The notes under the pieces are model-generated. The model made no database searches. It had not been told where the DNA came from and saw nothing but the letters and a program-made list of their open reading frames with translations. A program made the translations under genes and the position numbers. This document shows, in pieces, positions 34,200-41,841 of a DNA stretch of 43,014 nt. Within the stretch, counting starts at the first letter, position 1, and every line of letters begins with the position of its first letter. This DNA is from Ignavibacteriales bacterium (lineage in GTDB: Bacteria; Bacteroidota; Ignavibacteria; Ignavibacteriales; Melioribacteraceae). Location: assembly GCA_016929735.1 (NCBI GenBank), contig JAFGID010000301.1, positions 1 through 43,014 on the forward strand, in the 5' to 3' direction.

Positions 34200-34955
34200 T
34201 TATAAGATGGTACAACCATCAACACCAATTATCTGTCCCGATATATATGATGACAAATCAGAAGCCAGAAACACACAGGCATCAGCGATTTCTTCTGGTT
34301 CTGCTAATCTGCCCATACCAATATTCTCAATTTTTTCCTTGAAACTACTTTCCATAATTTTTTTTAAGCGTTCAGTTGCAACCATTCCTGGCGCAATAGA
34401 ATTTACTCTAATATTATTTTTCGCTAATTCTTTCGCAGCAGATTTTGTAATGGCAATAACTGCTCCTTTTGACGCAGAATAAGCTAATTGACCGCTAACC
34501 CCTTTATCACCTACTATACTTGAGATATTAATTATTGAGCCGGAATTGTGTCTGATCATTAGTTTAGTTACTAACTGAATTAAATTGATCACCGCCATTA
34601 CATTAATATCAAACATCTCTTTAGTTTTATTTAAATCTATCAATTGTAAAAATTCATAAGTTACTATCCCGGCATTATTAACAAGTACATCAATTTTATT
34701 TTGTTCTTTTTTGATTCTTATAACGGCATTTTTAACAGCTTGGTAATCGGTAACATCAAAATAAAGAGGAATAATTTTTGTCTCAAACTTTTCCGAATAT
34801 TGCGAAGCCCAAACATCAATATTAAAATCGTTAAGGGAATTGGCATAGACGATAGCGCCTTCTTCGGCGAATCTTTCGGCAGTAGACTTGCCGATACCGC
34901 TACTGGTTCCGGTTATTAAGCAAATTTTATTTTCCAGTAGTCTATTTTTCTGCAT
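34200..34955 (-). CDS. SDR oxidoreductase, FabG-like (second copy)
   Basis: A 251-residue short-chain dehydrogenase. The ATG at 34955 has GGAGG five bases upstream; the in-frame TTG further up lies inside that Shine-Dalgarno sequence. It has ICLITGTSSGIGKSTAERFA, NNAGIVTYEF, SIINISSIVGDKGVSGQ then AYSASKGAV (Ser, Tyr-x3-Lys), and ends SSYISGQIIGVDGCTIL. It is the first gene after the gap at 34956-35338. Together with the SDR at 32030 it offers two reduction or oxidation steps for acyl intermediates. Confidence 0.9.
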   Translation of the reverse strand: MQKNRLLENKICLITGTSSGIGKSTAERFAEEGAIVYANSLNDFNIDVWASQYSEKFETKIIPLYFDVTDYQAVKNAVIRIKKEQNKIDVLVNNAGIVTYEFLQLIDLNKTKEMFDINVMAVINLIQLVTKLMIRHNSGSIINISSIVGDKGVSGQLAYSASKGAVIAITKSAAKELAKNNIRVNSIAPGMVATERLKKIMESSFKEKIENIGMGRLAEPEEIADACVFLASDLSSYISGQIIGVDGCTIL

Positions 34956-35338
34956 GACAACCTCCAAAGATTAAAAATCTAGATCCAGACATTTTCACAT
35001 TTCATAATTTACTACAGCTATTGTAATTAATGAATTAGATTTTAACAACATTACCTCCTGATTTAGGATTTATCTCTAAATCTAATATTTAAAAATACTT
35101 AGAGCCATTGACTACAACTTACCCAACGGGGAAGGAATATTTCCTTCTCAGGTAATTAAAATCATTTGTTAAGAATATTATTCACCTTTTTCGCCCCATC
35201 CGATCTGACCACTCGTGAGTGGTTCAGACCACCTTCCCCCAAAGGGAGAAGGGGATGTATTCTCCCCTCTCCGGTATTGGAGAGGGGTTGGGGTGAGGCA
35301 AAACAACACACTATTTTCTGCTTATTATGCAGAACTCA
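34956..35338. other. 383-base gap holding an inverted-repeat element
   Basis: No gene is supported. An AT-rich half next to the SDR gene may carry a promoter, but no good boxes were seen. The half near the ACP gene carries a GC-rich dispersed element at about 35195-35300. Confidence 0.6.
35195..35300. repeat. Dispersed inverted-repeat element
   Basis: One hairpin is formed by TCTGACCACTC and GAGTGGTTCAGA (35204-35228, one-base bulge). A second, perfect one is formed by CCCCTCTCC and GGAGAGGGG (35264-35287, six-base loop) and is followed by TTGGGGTGAGGC. The element is non-coding and GC-rich and separates two halves of the acyl module. Confidence 0.75.
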
Positions 35339-35578
35339 TTAAAAATCTACTTCGTATTTTTTTAACATTTCAATGCCTTTTATATATGAACTGAATCCAA
35401 GGATATCTTCAGTCTCGAGAAAAATATCAAATTTATCTTCTATTGCGGTGATCAAACTCATGTGCCCGATAGAGTCCCATGTTGATACGGAACGAATTTT
35501 CAGATCTTCATTCAGTTGGTTTTCATCTATTTTCAGTATTTCCATAAATATTTCATTATATTTCTTCAGGTTATCCAT
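35339..35578 (-). CDS. Acyl carrier protein (second copy)
   Basis: A 79-residue protein when started at the ATG at 35578, with AAGGAG seven bases upstream; it overlaps the end of the KAS III gene by 8 bases. SVSTWDSIGHMSLITAIEDK carries the phosphopantetheine serine (Asp-Ser-Ile). The two ACPs of the locus differ clearly, so they may serve different steps or partners. Tight coupling to a KAS III gene suggests it carries the growing acyl chain of that enzyme. Confidence 0.9.
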   Translation of the reverse strand: MDNLKKYNEIFMEILKIDENQLNEDLKIRSVSTWDSIGHMSLITAIEDKFDIFLETEDILGFSSYIKGIEMLKKYEVDF

Positions 35579-36680
35579 TATGTTTCTCCTTGTTATCAAA
35601 GTAGCTTGAAATATCTATTTTATAATAATCGTCTGTAAAAATAAGAGGATTTATATCATCAGAATCAATTTTCACATCAACACATCCCCAAGAAAGACCA
35701 ATACCAAAACCGCTTAAGAATAATTTAAGTTTTTTACCGGTGGTATTACCGTATCTGTCTGCAAGCACCAAAGGAATTGTGTTACTGCTTATGTTACCGT
35801 ATCTGTCAATTGAGACATGGAATTTTTCCGGATTAATCTTCATTCTCTTAATCAACTGTTTAAGAATAAACAGGTTTGCCTGATGAAAAGCAAAGCAGTC
35901 GTAATCATCTACAGTTTTATTGAGATAATTCAGAAAATCTTTCATCTGCTTGGGAACATCAGATATGGTAAAATTAAAGACCTCTAAACCTTGCATATAA
36001 GTGTTATATTTTGATCTTATGTTGTCGTCACTACAGACAACTTCTTCTCTTGAGGCATTGATATTCCTGAAAGCACCTGCCGGTACTATAATTGATCTGA
36101 ATCTATTACCATCGGATCTAATAGTGAAATGAGTTTCTACAGATGAGTCATTTTTTTTTAAAAAAGTAGCAGTTCCGCAATCTCCAAAAAGCATAAAGGA
36201 AGATCTGTCCTGCGGTGAAATAGTCCTTGCCGAAGTATCTCCGGTAACCAATAATACATTATCAGAATCTGAGTTGTTTAAAATTGCATAAGCTGTAAAC
36301 AGCCCGTTAATATAGCCCGAGCAGCCAAGATTAATATCGAAACAGCCACATTCTTTTTTAAGTCCGAGTCGATAATGAATAATACTGGCTGTAGCCGGCA
36401 AGCGATAATCCGGTTTTCCAGTTACAAAAATGAGGTTATCAATATTTTCAATAGGGATAGATTTTTTATTAATCAAATCTTTCGCGGCTTCATAACCCAG
36501 ATCGCCTGCTGTTTGATTGCTGTTTGCCCTGCAGATGCTTTTCACACCGGTAATTTCGGAGAATTTTTTGATGGTTTCCTCTCCGAATTGAGGAATAAAT
36601 GTCTCTACTGTTAATTTCTGGGTTGGCAAAGCAACAGAAATGCCAGTTATGCCAATATTATTGAAAGTACTTATTATCAT
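35571..36680 (-). CDS. 3-oxoacyl-ACP synthase III (FabH-like), catalytic residues intact
   Basis: A 369-residue condensing enzyme with Cys 120 (CFDINLGCSGYINGL), His 266 (CFAFHQANLFILKQL) and Asn 296 (SIDRYGNISSNTIPL). It is close in sequence to the KAS III at 30944 and next to a related protein that lacks these residues (36686-37723), five bases upstream in the same operon. It probably builds a 3-oxoacyl-ACP, alone or as the active half of a heterodimer with that neighbour. Confidence 0.92.
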   Translation of the reverse strand: MIISTFNNIGITGISVALPTQKLTVETFIPQFGEETIKKFSEITGVKSICRANSNQTAGDLGYEAAKDLINKKSIPIENIDNLIFVTGKPDYRLPATASIIHYRLGLKKECGCFDINLGCSGYINGLFTAYAILNNSDSDNVLLVTGDTSARTISPQDRSSFMLFGDCGTATFLKKNDSSVETHFTIRSDGNRFRSIIVPAGAFRNINASREEVVCSDDNIRSKYNTYMQGLEVFNFTISDVPKQMKDFLNYLNKTVDDYDCFAFHQANLFILKQLIKRMKINPEKFHVSIDRYGNISSNTIPLVLADRYGNTTGKKLKLFLSGFGIGLSWGCVDVKIDSDDINPLIFTDDYYKIDISSYFDNKEKHNG

Positions 36681-36685
36681 AAATT

Positions 36686-37723
36686 TTATTTAACTATTGA
36701 CTTCAAATCTATATCGCCATCTGGGTAAAAATCATCAGAAAAAGATACATCCATAATTGAGTTTTTACTTAAAGCGAAATCGATTAAACCCCAGGAAAGG
36801 CCGGCACCAAATCCGCAAGCTAAGATTCTATGAGTCTTATCTTCAAACAAATCGAGATTTGAAGAAATCGAAACAGGAATAGAAGCAATGCCGCTATTAC
36901 CAAAAAACTCAATTGAGTTTAATAATTTTGTCTCGGGGATATTAAGTTGTCTTGCTATTTGATTTAACAATTTTCTACTTGATTGGCTGAAACTGAAATA
37001 ATCATAATTATCAATTGTCTGATTGCTCTCTTGTAAGTATTTTTCAACTGCTTCAGAGATTTGTTCAGTAAAAAATTCATTGAACTCTTCTTCGTGAAGT
37101 ATCAGATCTTCTGTTAAGAAATTTTTATTTACAGAATAACTTATCGGATGCCTGAAACAACCATAAGGAACTATTTCAGTTTTAAAATGTCTGCCGTCAG
37201 AAAATGTCTTGAGTTTCATTTCCTCAGAATTTTGATTTTTTTTAAATAAAATTGCAGCAGCTCCATCACTAAATAATGTGTAATTAATAAGACCCTTGCT
37301 ATTTATTAATTTCGTCATTGTATCGCCGACAATTAGAAGAGCATAGCTTTTATTGATCGAATTCAGAAGAGAAGAAATTACTTGTACTCCGTAAATAAAA
37401 CCTGATTCTGATATATTAATATCATAGACTAAACAATCCAGGGATAGGCCTAATCTACTTTGTAAGACAAAGGCAGTCGAAGGAATCGGATAATCAGGAG
37501 TTGCCGTACAAAAGATTAATACACCTACATCCTCAGAATCTAAATTTGTGGATTCTAAAATTTTTCTAGCTGCAATAAAACCAAGATCTGCTGCGGTTTG
37601 TTCTTGTCTTGTTCGATAAACAAAGCTAACATCAGCTTTTTCGTTGGTAATTTTGTGCCCCTCCGGCGGTAATGCACATGATATCTTGTTAATTTCAATA
37701 TTACTAAATTTATATACGGACAA
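36686..37723 (-). CDS. KAS III homologue without catalytic Cys and His
   Basis: A 345-residue protein of the same fold and block order as the two intact KAS III proteins. Where they have GCSGY it has SESGF (Cys replaced by Glu 106), and where they have FHQAN it has FSQSS (His replaced by Ser 246). The Asn in FFGNSGIASIP (276) is kept, as is the C-terminal GFGAGLSWGL. It cannot carry out the usual thiol-based condensation. Precedents for such a partner are PqsB with PqsC, and chain-length factors with ketosynthases. It lies directly upstream of an intact KAS III, so a non-catalytic partner role is the best guess. Confidence 0.88.
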   Translation of the reverse strand: MSVYKFSNIEINKISCALPPEGHKITNEKADVSFVYRTRQEQTAADLGFIAARKILESTNLDSEDVGVLIFCTATPDYPIPSTAFVLQSRLGLSLDCLVYDINISESGFIYGVQVISSLLNSINKSYALLIVGDTMTKLINSKGLINYTLFSDGAAAILFKKNQNSEEMKLKTFSDGRHFKTEIVPYGCFRHPISYSVNKNFLTEDLILHEEEFNEFFTEQISEAVEKYLQESNQTIDNYDYFSFSQSSRKLLNQIARQLNIPETKLLNSIEFFGNSGIASIPVSISSNLDLFEDKTHRILACGFGAGLSWGLIDFALSKNSIMDVSFSDDFYPDGDIDLKSIVK

Positions 37724-37740
37724 TAATATCTCCCGTATGT

Positions 37741-38376
37741 CTACAATTCAAATTCTTCAAAATGCCCCGGGTAAATTTTCATTCCTTTAGGCAATGATTC
37801 CAGAAAAGGTTTGCTAATACTTTCATAAGATCTTTTACTTCCGCCTTTTAGTTTAGTAACTACAGGATAATCTTTAAGTAACGAGTCCCCGGAAAATAGA
37901 CAATCATTATTTAAAATAAGGCAACAACTGCCCTGGGAGTGTCCGGGAGTTTCATACATTATAATATCCATCCCTTCCCAATTTAGTATCAATTTTTTAT
38001 TGAACACTAGATCTGCGCTCGTAGCATAAGGTTTAACATCTTCAACCTTGAGGGCAGCTTTATCTTGCGGTATCATCATTGCCAGGGCTTCAAAATATTT
38101 GGAAAAATTTGCAGAAGGATCCTTAATTAATTCTCCGCATGTACTACTGCAGACTACTTTTGTTTCAAATTTCTTTTTCAAGAAATTAACACCACTTATA
38201 TGATCATAATGTTCATGGGTAAGAAAGATATAATCAAGGGAGAAGTTATTGTCTAAATAATCCTTAAAGGTGTCTTCATCTTCAAAGGGATCTATTACAA
38301 TAATGCTCTTCTCATTCTCTATGATATACATATTTGAATAAAGAAGATGTGAGCTGAATCTGTTTATCCTCATCAT
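37741..38376 (-). CDS. MBL-fold metallohydrolase (glyoxalase II-like)
   Basis: A 211-residue protein with the metal-binding FLTHEHYDHISG (H54, H56, D58, H59), ETPGHSQGSCCLIL (His 146), LFSGDSLL (Asp 164) and IYPGHFEEF (His 205), so a complete two-metal site. Relatives hydrolyse thioesters or other esters. Next to KAS III and ACP genes, a thioesterase or editing role on acyl-ACP is plausible but not shown. The start overlaps the NeuD-like gene stop by four bases (ATGA). Confidence 0.88.
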   Translation of the reverse strand: MMRINRFSSHLLYSNMYIIENEKSIIVIDPFEDEDTFKDYLDNNFSLDYIFLTHEHYDHISGVNFLKKKFETKVVCSSTCGELIKDPSANFSKYFEALAMMIPQDKAALKVEDVKPYATSADLVFNKKLILNWEGMDIIMYETPGHSQGSCCLILNNDCLFSGDSLLKDYPVVTKLKGGSKRSYESISKPFLESLPKGMKIYPGHFEEFEL

Positions 38377-39008
38377 ATATCAATAACTTTTGCAGGATTA
38401 CCAAATACTTTCGTTCCGGGTTTTACATTGCGGATAACAATGCTTCCTGCACCAATAAAAGCATCATCTCCAACAGTTTTACCTGGTAAAATTACCGAGT
38501 GGCAACTCACAAAAACTCTTTTCCCGATTTTTACATTCCCAAGGATACCGCATAAACTACTAATTGTGGAAAACTCGCCAATTACGCAATCATGGGCAAT
38601 ATCAGTTTTCAGGACAAAGACAAAATCACCGATTTGAGCATTTGAACCAATAGAAGCATAGGGATACATAACAACACCTTCTCCTATCTTTGAATAATCA
38701 GTAATAGCTACGGTAGGATGTATAATCCTTTCAAATTTTGCCCCACGATCCTGCAGTTTTCTTACTACGTATTCTCTTCCTTTAGGATCTGCAATTGCAG
38801 CAACAAAAACTTCATTTTCCGCAGGGATCCAATCATTAATCGTTCCAATGATTCTAAAATCCCCATTCGTTAGTTTTTCAATATCTTGTCCTGTATCTGC
38901 AATAAAACCTTTTATATTCCATCGTTGTTCAATTTGATTAAGTGTTTTTACATATGATAGAATTTCTCGGGCTGCATTACCGGCTCCGGCAAAAATCAGA
39001 TCCTTCAT
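38373..39008 (-). CDS. NeuD/PglD-like sugar N- or O-acyltransferase
   Basis: A 211-residue protein with an N-terminal Rossmann-like part (DLIFAGAGNAAREILSYV) and a C-terminal left-handed beta-helix from about residue 95 (ITDYSKIGEGVVMYPYASIG and later GDDAFIGAGSIVIRNVKPGT). His 139 in TDIAHDCVIGEF corresponds to the catalytic base of PglD. Family members acylate the 4-amino group of UDP- or dTDP-4-amino sugars or the hydroxyls of sialic acid. It follows the VioA-like aminotransferase and precedes the acyl-building genes. The likely job is to move the special acyl group, or acetyl, onto the dTDP-4-amino sugar. Confidence 0.88.
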   Translation of the reverse strand: MKDLIFAGAGNAAREILSYVKTLNQIEQRWNIKGFIADTGQDIEKLTNGDFRIIGTINDWIPAENEVFVAAIADPKGREYVVRKLQDRGAKFERIIHPTVAITDYSKIGEGVVMYPYASIGSNAQIGDFVFVLKTDIAHDCVIGEFSTISSLCGILGNVKIGKRVFVSCHSVILPGKTVGDDAFIGAGSIVIRNVKPGTKVFGNPAKVIDI

Positions 39009-39320
39009 GAAATTCTCCCGAAATGACTTTCATTTATTTTTGGATTAGTAATTTTCATGGGTGTTGTATCAATCTCTTTAAAAATTCCAATCTGCATAGA
39101 GTGACGGGTGTAAATAAGCATAGGAATAGCCTCTGAATGCGTTAACAGGCTCTGTGACCACAGATATGCGCATTAATTCAGCGTATTTATAAAGTTTAAG
39201 ATATTGTTTCCTGATATTCACCTGAAGCATTGGTAAAAGCAATTATCACTTTTTCGATTGATTTTTAAAATTCGATAAATTACCCTTCTTCCTGCTCAGG
39301 TTTTATTTTAAACAAATATC
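39009..39320. other. 312-base gap, possible gene remnant
   Basis: The only frame of note is 39078-39230 on the minus strand, 50 codons, with a protein-like stretch RISVVTEPVNAFRGYSYAYL. I do not recognise it and it has no clear ribosome-binding site. Another frame runs into the NeuD-like start and ends in ATGA overlap. No promoter or terminator could be defined. Confidence 0.3.
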
Positions 39321-40445
39321 TTATATTTTTGATCTTATAATTTCAATTACTCTACCGATATCTTTATCTTCCAATTCTGGATATATCGGCAGACACAGTA
39401 CTTTTTCTGCTATTTTATTAGCAGTCGGGAGATTTTCAATTCTGGCAGATGGCAAAGAGTGATAGGTTGAAAAATTTGAGATTAACGGATAAAAATAACG
39501 ACGTGAGAAAATGTTGTTTTCTTTTAAGAGATCATACAGCTCATCTCTGCTTAGACTATATTTATCTTTATCAATCAAAACGGGGTAGTATGAGTAATTG
39601 AGATCTATATCATTTACTTCAGCCTGAATTGTAATCCCATCAACGTTTTTCAATTGACTTGAGTAAAGCTCTGCAATTTTACTTCTTTTTTTTATATTTT
39701 TTTCAACATATTGTAATTGAAGTAAACCAAAAGCAGCTTGAATTTCATTCATCTTACCATTAATTCCAATCTGGTTAACTTGTGTTTCATTTACAAATCC
39801 AAAATTTTTCAGCCTGTCAATTTTTCCTTTCATTTCTTTTGAATGGCATACTATTGCACCGCCTTCAAACGTGTTAAAAACCTTGGTCGCGTGAAAACTT
39901 AGAACAGAAAGATCTCCCCAGTTTAAAATGCTTTCTCCTTTTTTTTTCACATTAAACGCATGAGCGGCATCGTAGATTACTTTTAAATTATTTTTTGCTG
40001 CTATCTGTTCTATTTCGTCATTATCACAGGGATTACCATAAACATGTACCGGCATTATAGCAGTTGTTTCGGGTGTTATCAATTTTTCAATTTTATCGGG
40101 ATCCAAATTAAAAGTCTGGGAATCAATATCACCGAAAACTGGTTTACAGTTATTCCAGACAATAGAATTTGCAGTTGCTACAAAGCTGAAAGGTGTTGTT
40201 ATAACTTCGCCAGAAATATCTAATGCTTTTAAAGCAACCATTAAAGCGATAGTACCATTATTGAATAAGCTGATCTGCTCTACTCCCAAAAAAACAGCTA
40301 ATTCTTTTTCCAACTGTTGATGAAACTGTCCGTTATTAGTGAGCCATTTCGATTTCCAGATTTTTTCAAGATATGGCATAAACTCTTTTACTTCGGTTAG
40401 TGAGGGTCTGGTAACTGGAACTATTTTACTTTTATCATTTTCCAT
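39321..40445 (-). CDS. DegT-family dTDP-4-keto-6-deoxyhexose aminotransferase (VioA-like)
   Basis: A 374-residue PLP-dependent sugar aminotransferase. It has PVTRPSLTEVKEFMPYLEKI, KWLTNNGQFHQQLEK, VIYDAAHAFNVKKKG (Asp 159) and VLSFHATKVFNTFEGGAIV (PLP lysine 188). These blocks are those of VioA-type enzymes, which convert dTDP-4-keto-6-deoxy-D-glucose to dTDP-4-amino-4,6-dideoxy-D-glucose. rfbA upstream supplies dTDP-glucose. No dTDP-glucose 4,6-dehydratase is in the window, so it must be encoded elsewhere. The gene is followed by the NeuD-like acyltransferase after a 312-base gap. Confidence 0.85.
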   Translation of the reverse strand: MENDKSKIVPVTRPSLTEVKEFMPYLEKIWKSKWLTNNGQFHQQLEKELAVFLGVEQISLFNNGTIALMVALKALDISGEVITTPFSFVATANSIVWNNCKPVFGDIDSQTFNLDPDKIEKLITPETTAIMPVHVYGNPCDNDEIEQIAAKNNLKVIYDAAHAFNVKKKGESILNWGDLSVLSFHATKVFNTFEGGAIVCHSKEMKGKIDRLKNFGFVNETQVNQIGINGKMNEIQAAFGLLQLQYVEKNIKKRSKIAELYSSQLKNVDGITIQAEVNDIDLNYSYYPVLIDKDKYSLSRDELYDLLKENNIFSRRYFYPLISNFSTYHSLPSARIENLPTANKIAEKVLCLPIYPELEDKDIGRVIEIIRSKI

Positions 40446-40617
40446 AATTTGATTTTCTTAATTTCGAATTATTATTAAGTTTTATTATTTTGATTGATCT
40501 TATGATGTAATGAAGCGTATATATCCGTTATGAAATTCTAACTTATCAACCATTAATTTGCAGTAAATACCTAGCTATTTCATTAATAATAGTATTATTT
40601 TTGTTAATCATATTTAA

Positions 40618-41490
40618 CTATTTGGCAGTATCTGAAAGGCGTTTTATATACATCCCATATTCACTTTTGCCGTAGCGTTTCGCATTTTTCAGCAAAATTT
40701 CTTTATCAATCAAACCATATCGATAAGCAATCTCCTCTAAACAGGCTATTTTTAGTCCTTGTCGCTTTTCAATAATTTCTACAAACTTCCCTGCTTCCAG
40801 AAGTGTTTCATGAGTTCCGGTATCCAGCCAGGCGGTTCCCCGTCCTAAAGGTGTTAATTTCAACTGACCTCTTTTTAGATATTCCTGATTAACCGAAGTA
40901 ATTTCCAATTCTCCCCGGTCGGAAGGTTTTAATTTTTTTGCTATATCAACTACCTCATTATCATAGAAGTAGAGCCCCACCACAGCATAATGAGATTTGG
41001 GCTTTTTGGGTTTTTCTTCGATAGAAAGAACATTAAAATTATTGTCAACTTCAGCCACACCATATCTTTCGGGATCATGTACTATATAACCGAAAATGTT
41101 AGCTCCTTTTTCCAAAGATGCTGCTCTTTTTAAAATATTCGGTAAATTCTGTCCGTAGAAGATATTGTCTCCCAAAATTAGACAGACATTTTCATCTCCA
41201 ATAAATTCTTCTCCTATGATAAAAGCTTGAGCCAAACCATCGGGACTGGGCTGCTCCGCATAAGAAAACATCATCCCTATATTTTCACCAGAACCTAGAA
41301 GTTCTTTGAAATTTGGTAGATCATGAGGTGTAGAGATAACTAATACTTCCCTGATACCGGCCAACATAAGTATCGAAAGAGGATAAAAAATCATTGGTTT
41401 GTTGTAAACCGGCAAAATCTGTTTCGAAACAGAAAAAGTAAGTGGGTGCAACCGTGAGCCAGCACCACCGGCAAGAATTATTCCTTTCAT
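40618..41490 (-). CDS. rfbA: Glucose-1-phosphate thymidylyltransferase
   Basis: A 290-residue nucleotidyltransferase making dTDP-glucose from glucose 1-phosphate and dTTP. It has GIILAGGAGSRLHPLTFSVS, KQILPVYNKPMIFYPLS, LILGDNIFYGQNLP, VHDPERYGVAEVD, IEEKPKKPKSHYAVVGLYFY and GRGTAWLDTGTHETLLEAG, all RmlA/RfbA motifs at normal spacing and length. The ATG at 41490 has GGAG ten bases upstream. As the first complete gene of the leftward series, with a promoter candidate before it, it may open the operon. Confidence 0.97.
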   Translation of the reverse strand: MKGIILAGGAGSRLHPLTFSVSKQILPVYNKPMIFYPLSILMLAGIREVLVISTPHDLPNFKELLGSGENIGMMFSYAEQPSPDGLAQAFIIGEEFIGDENVCLILGDNIFYGQNLPNILKRAASLEKGANIFGYIVHDPERYGVAEVDNNFNVLSIEEKPKKPKSHYAVVGLYFYDNEVVDIAKKLKPSDRGELEITSVNQEYLKRGQLKLTPLGRGTAWLDTGTHETLLEAGKFVEIIEKRQGLKIACLEEIAYRYGLIDKEILLKNAKRYGKSEYGMYIKRLSDTAK

Positions 41491-41551
41491 ATATAGAAAT
41501 CTCCAATCTTATTTGTTTTGCTAAAATTCAAGTTGTACTTACCTGATTTTA

Positions 41552-41579
41552 CTTATACAATATTATTTTTCTCATTCAA
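41552..41579 (-). promoter_or_regulatory. Sigma-70-like promoter candidate for rfbA
   Basis: On the minus strand a TTGAAT (41574-41579) and a TATAAG (41552-41557) stand 16 bases apart, about 60 bases before the rfbA start codon. Fit to consensus is moderate, and AT-rich sequence gives many chance matches. Confidence 0.35.
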
Positions 41580-41703
41580 GAAAATTACTCTATTTGATTA
41601 AACAATCATGTTATCAATAAAAAAAATATCAACTTAATATCAATAATTTACCAATATTCACAACGATTTCAGCTGCGACAATAATAAAATCCGTCTTATC
41701 TTA

Positions 41704-41719
41704 GTTTATTATAATAAAC
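41704..41719. promoter_or_regulatory. Perfect 16-bp palindrome, possible operator
   Basis: GTTTATTATAATAAAC is its own reverse complement and lies in the spacer about 125 bases upstream of the promoter candidate. It could bind a dimeric regulator, but AT-rich palindromes can arise by chance. Confidence 0.3.
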
Positions 41720-41841
41720 CAATTTGCTTCTAGATATTTAAATGCGCAGCCTAATCAAAGTTACGCATTTAGTTATCCCCGCACATTCTTCCAGTTAAGA
41801 GAATTCTAGGCCAGATATTAAATCAATCAGGGATTTTTCAT

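Larger units (their letters stand above)
41491..41841. other. 350-base AT-rich spacer upstream of rfbA
   Basis: No gene is visible. It holds the promoter candidate at 41552-41579, a perfect 16-base palindrome at 41704-41719, and an 8-bp inverted repeat (TAAATGCG and CGCATTTA, 41739-41771, 17-base loop) without a T-run. It separates the beta-helix gene from the polysaccharide genes and is the most likely place for transcription of the locus to begin. Confidence 0.6.

Noticed and set aside
41739..41771. Rho-independent terminator after the beta-helix gene
   Set aside because: The stem is only 8 bp with a 17-base loop and no following T-run on either strand.
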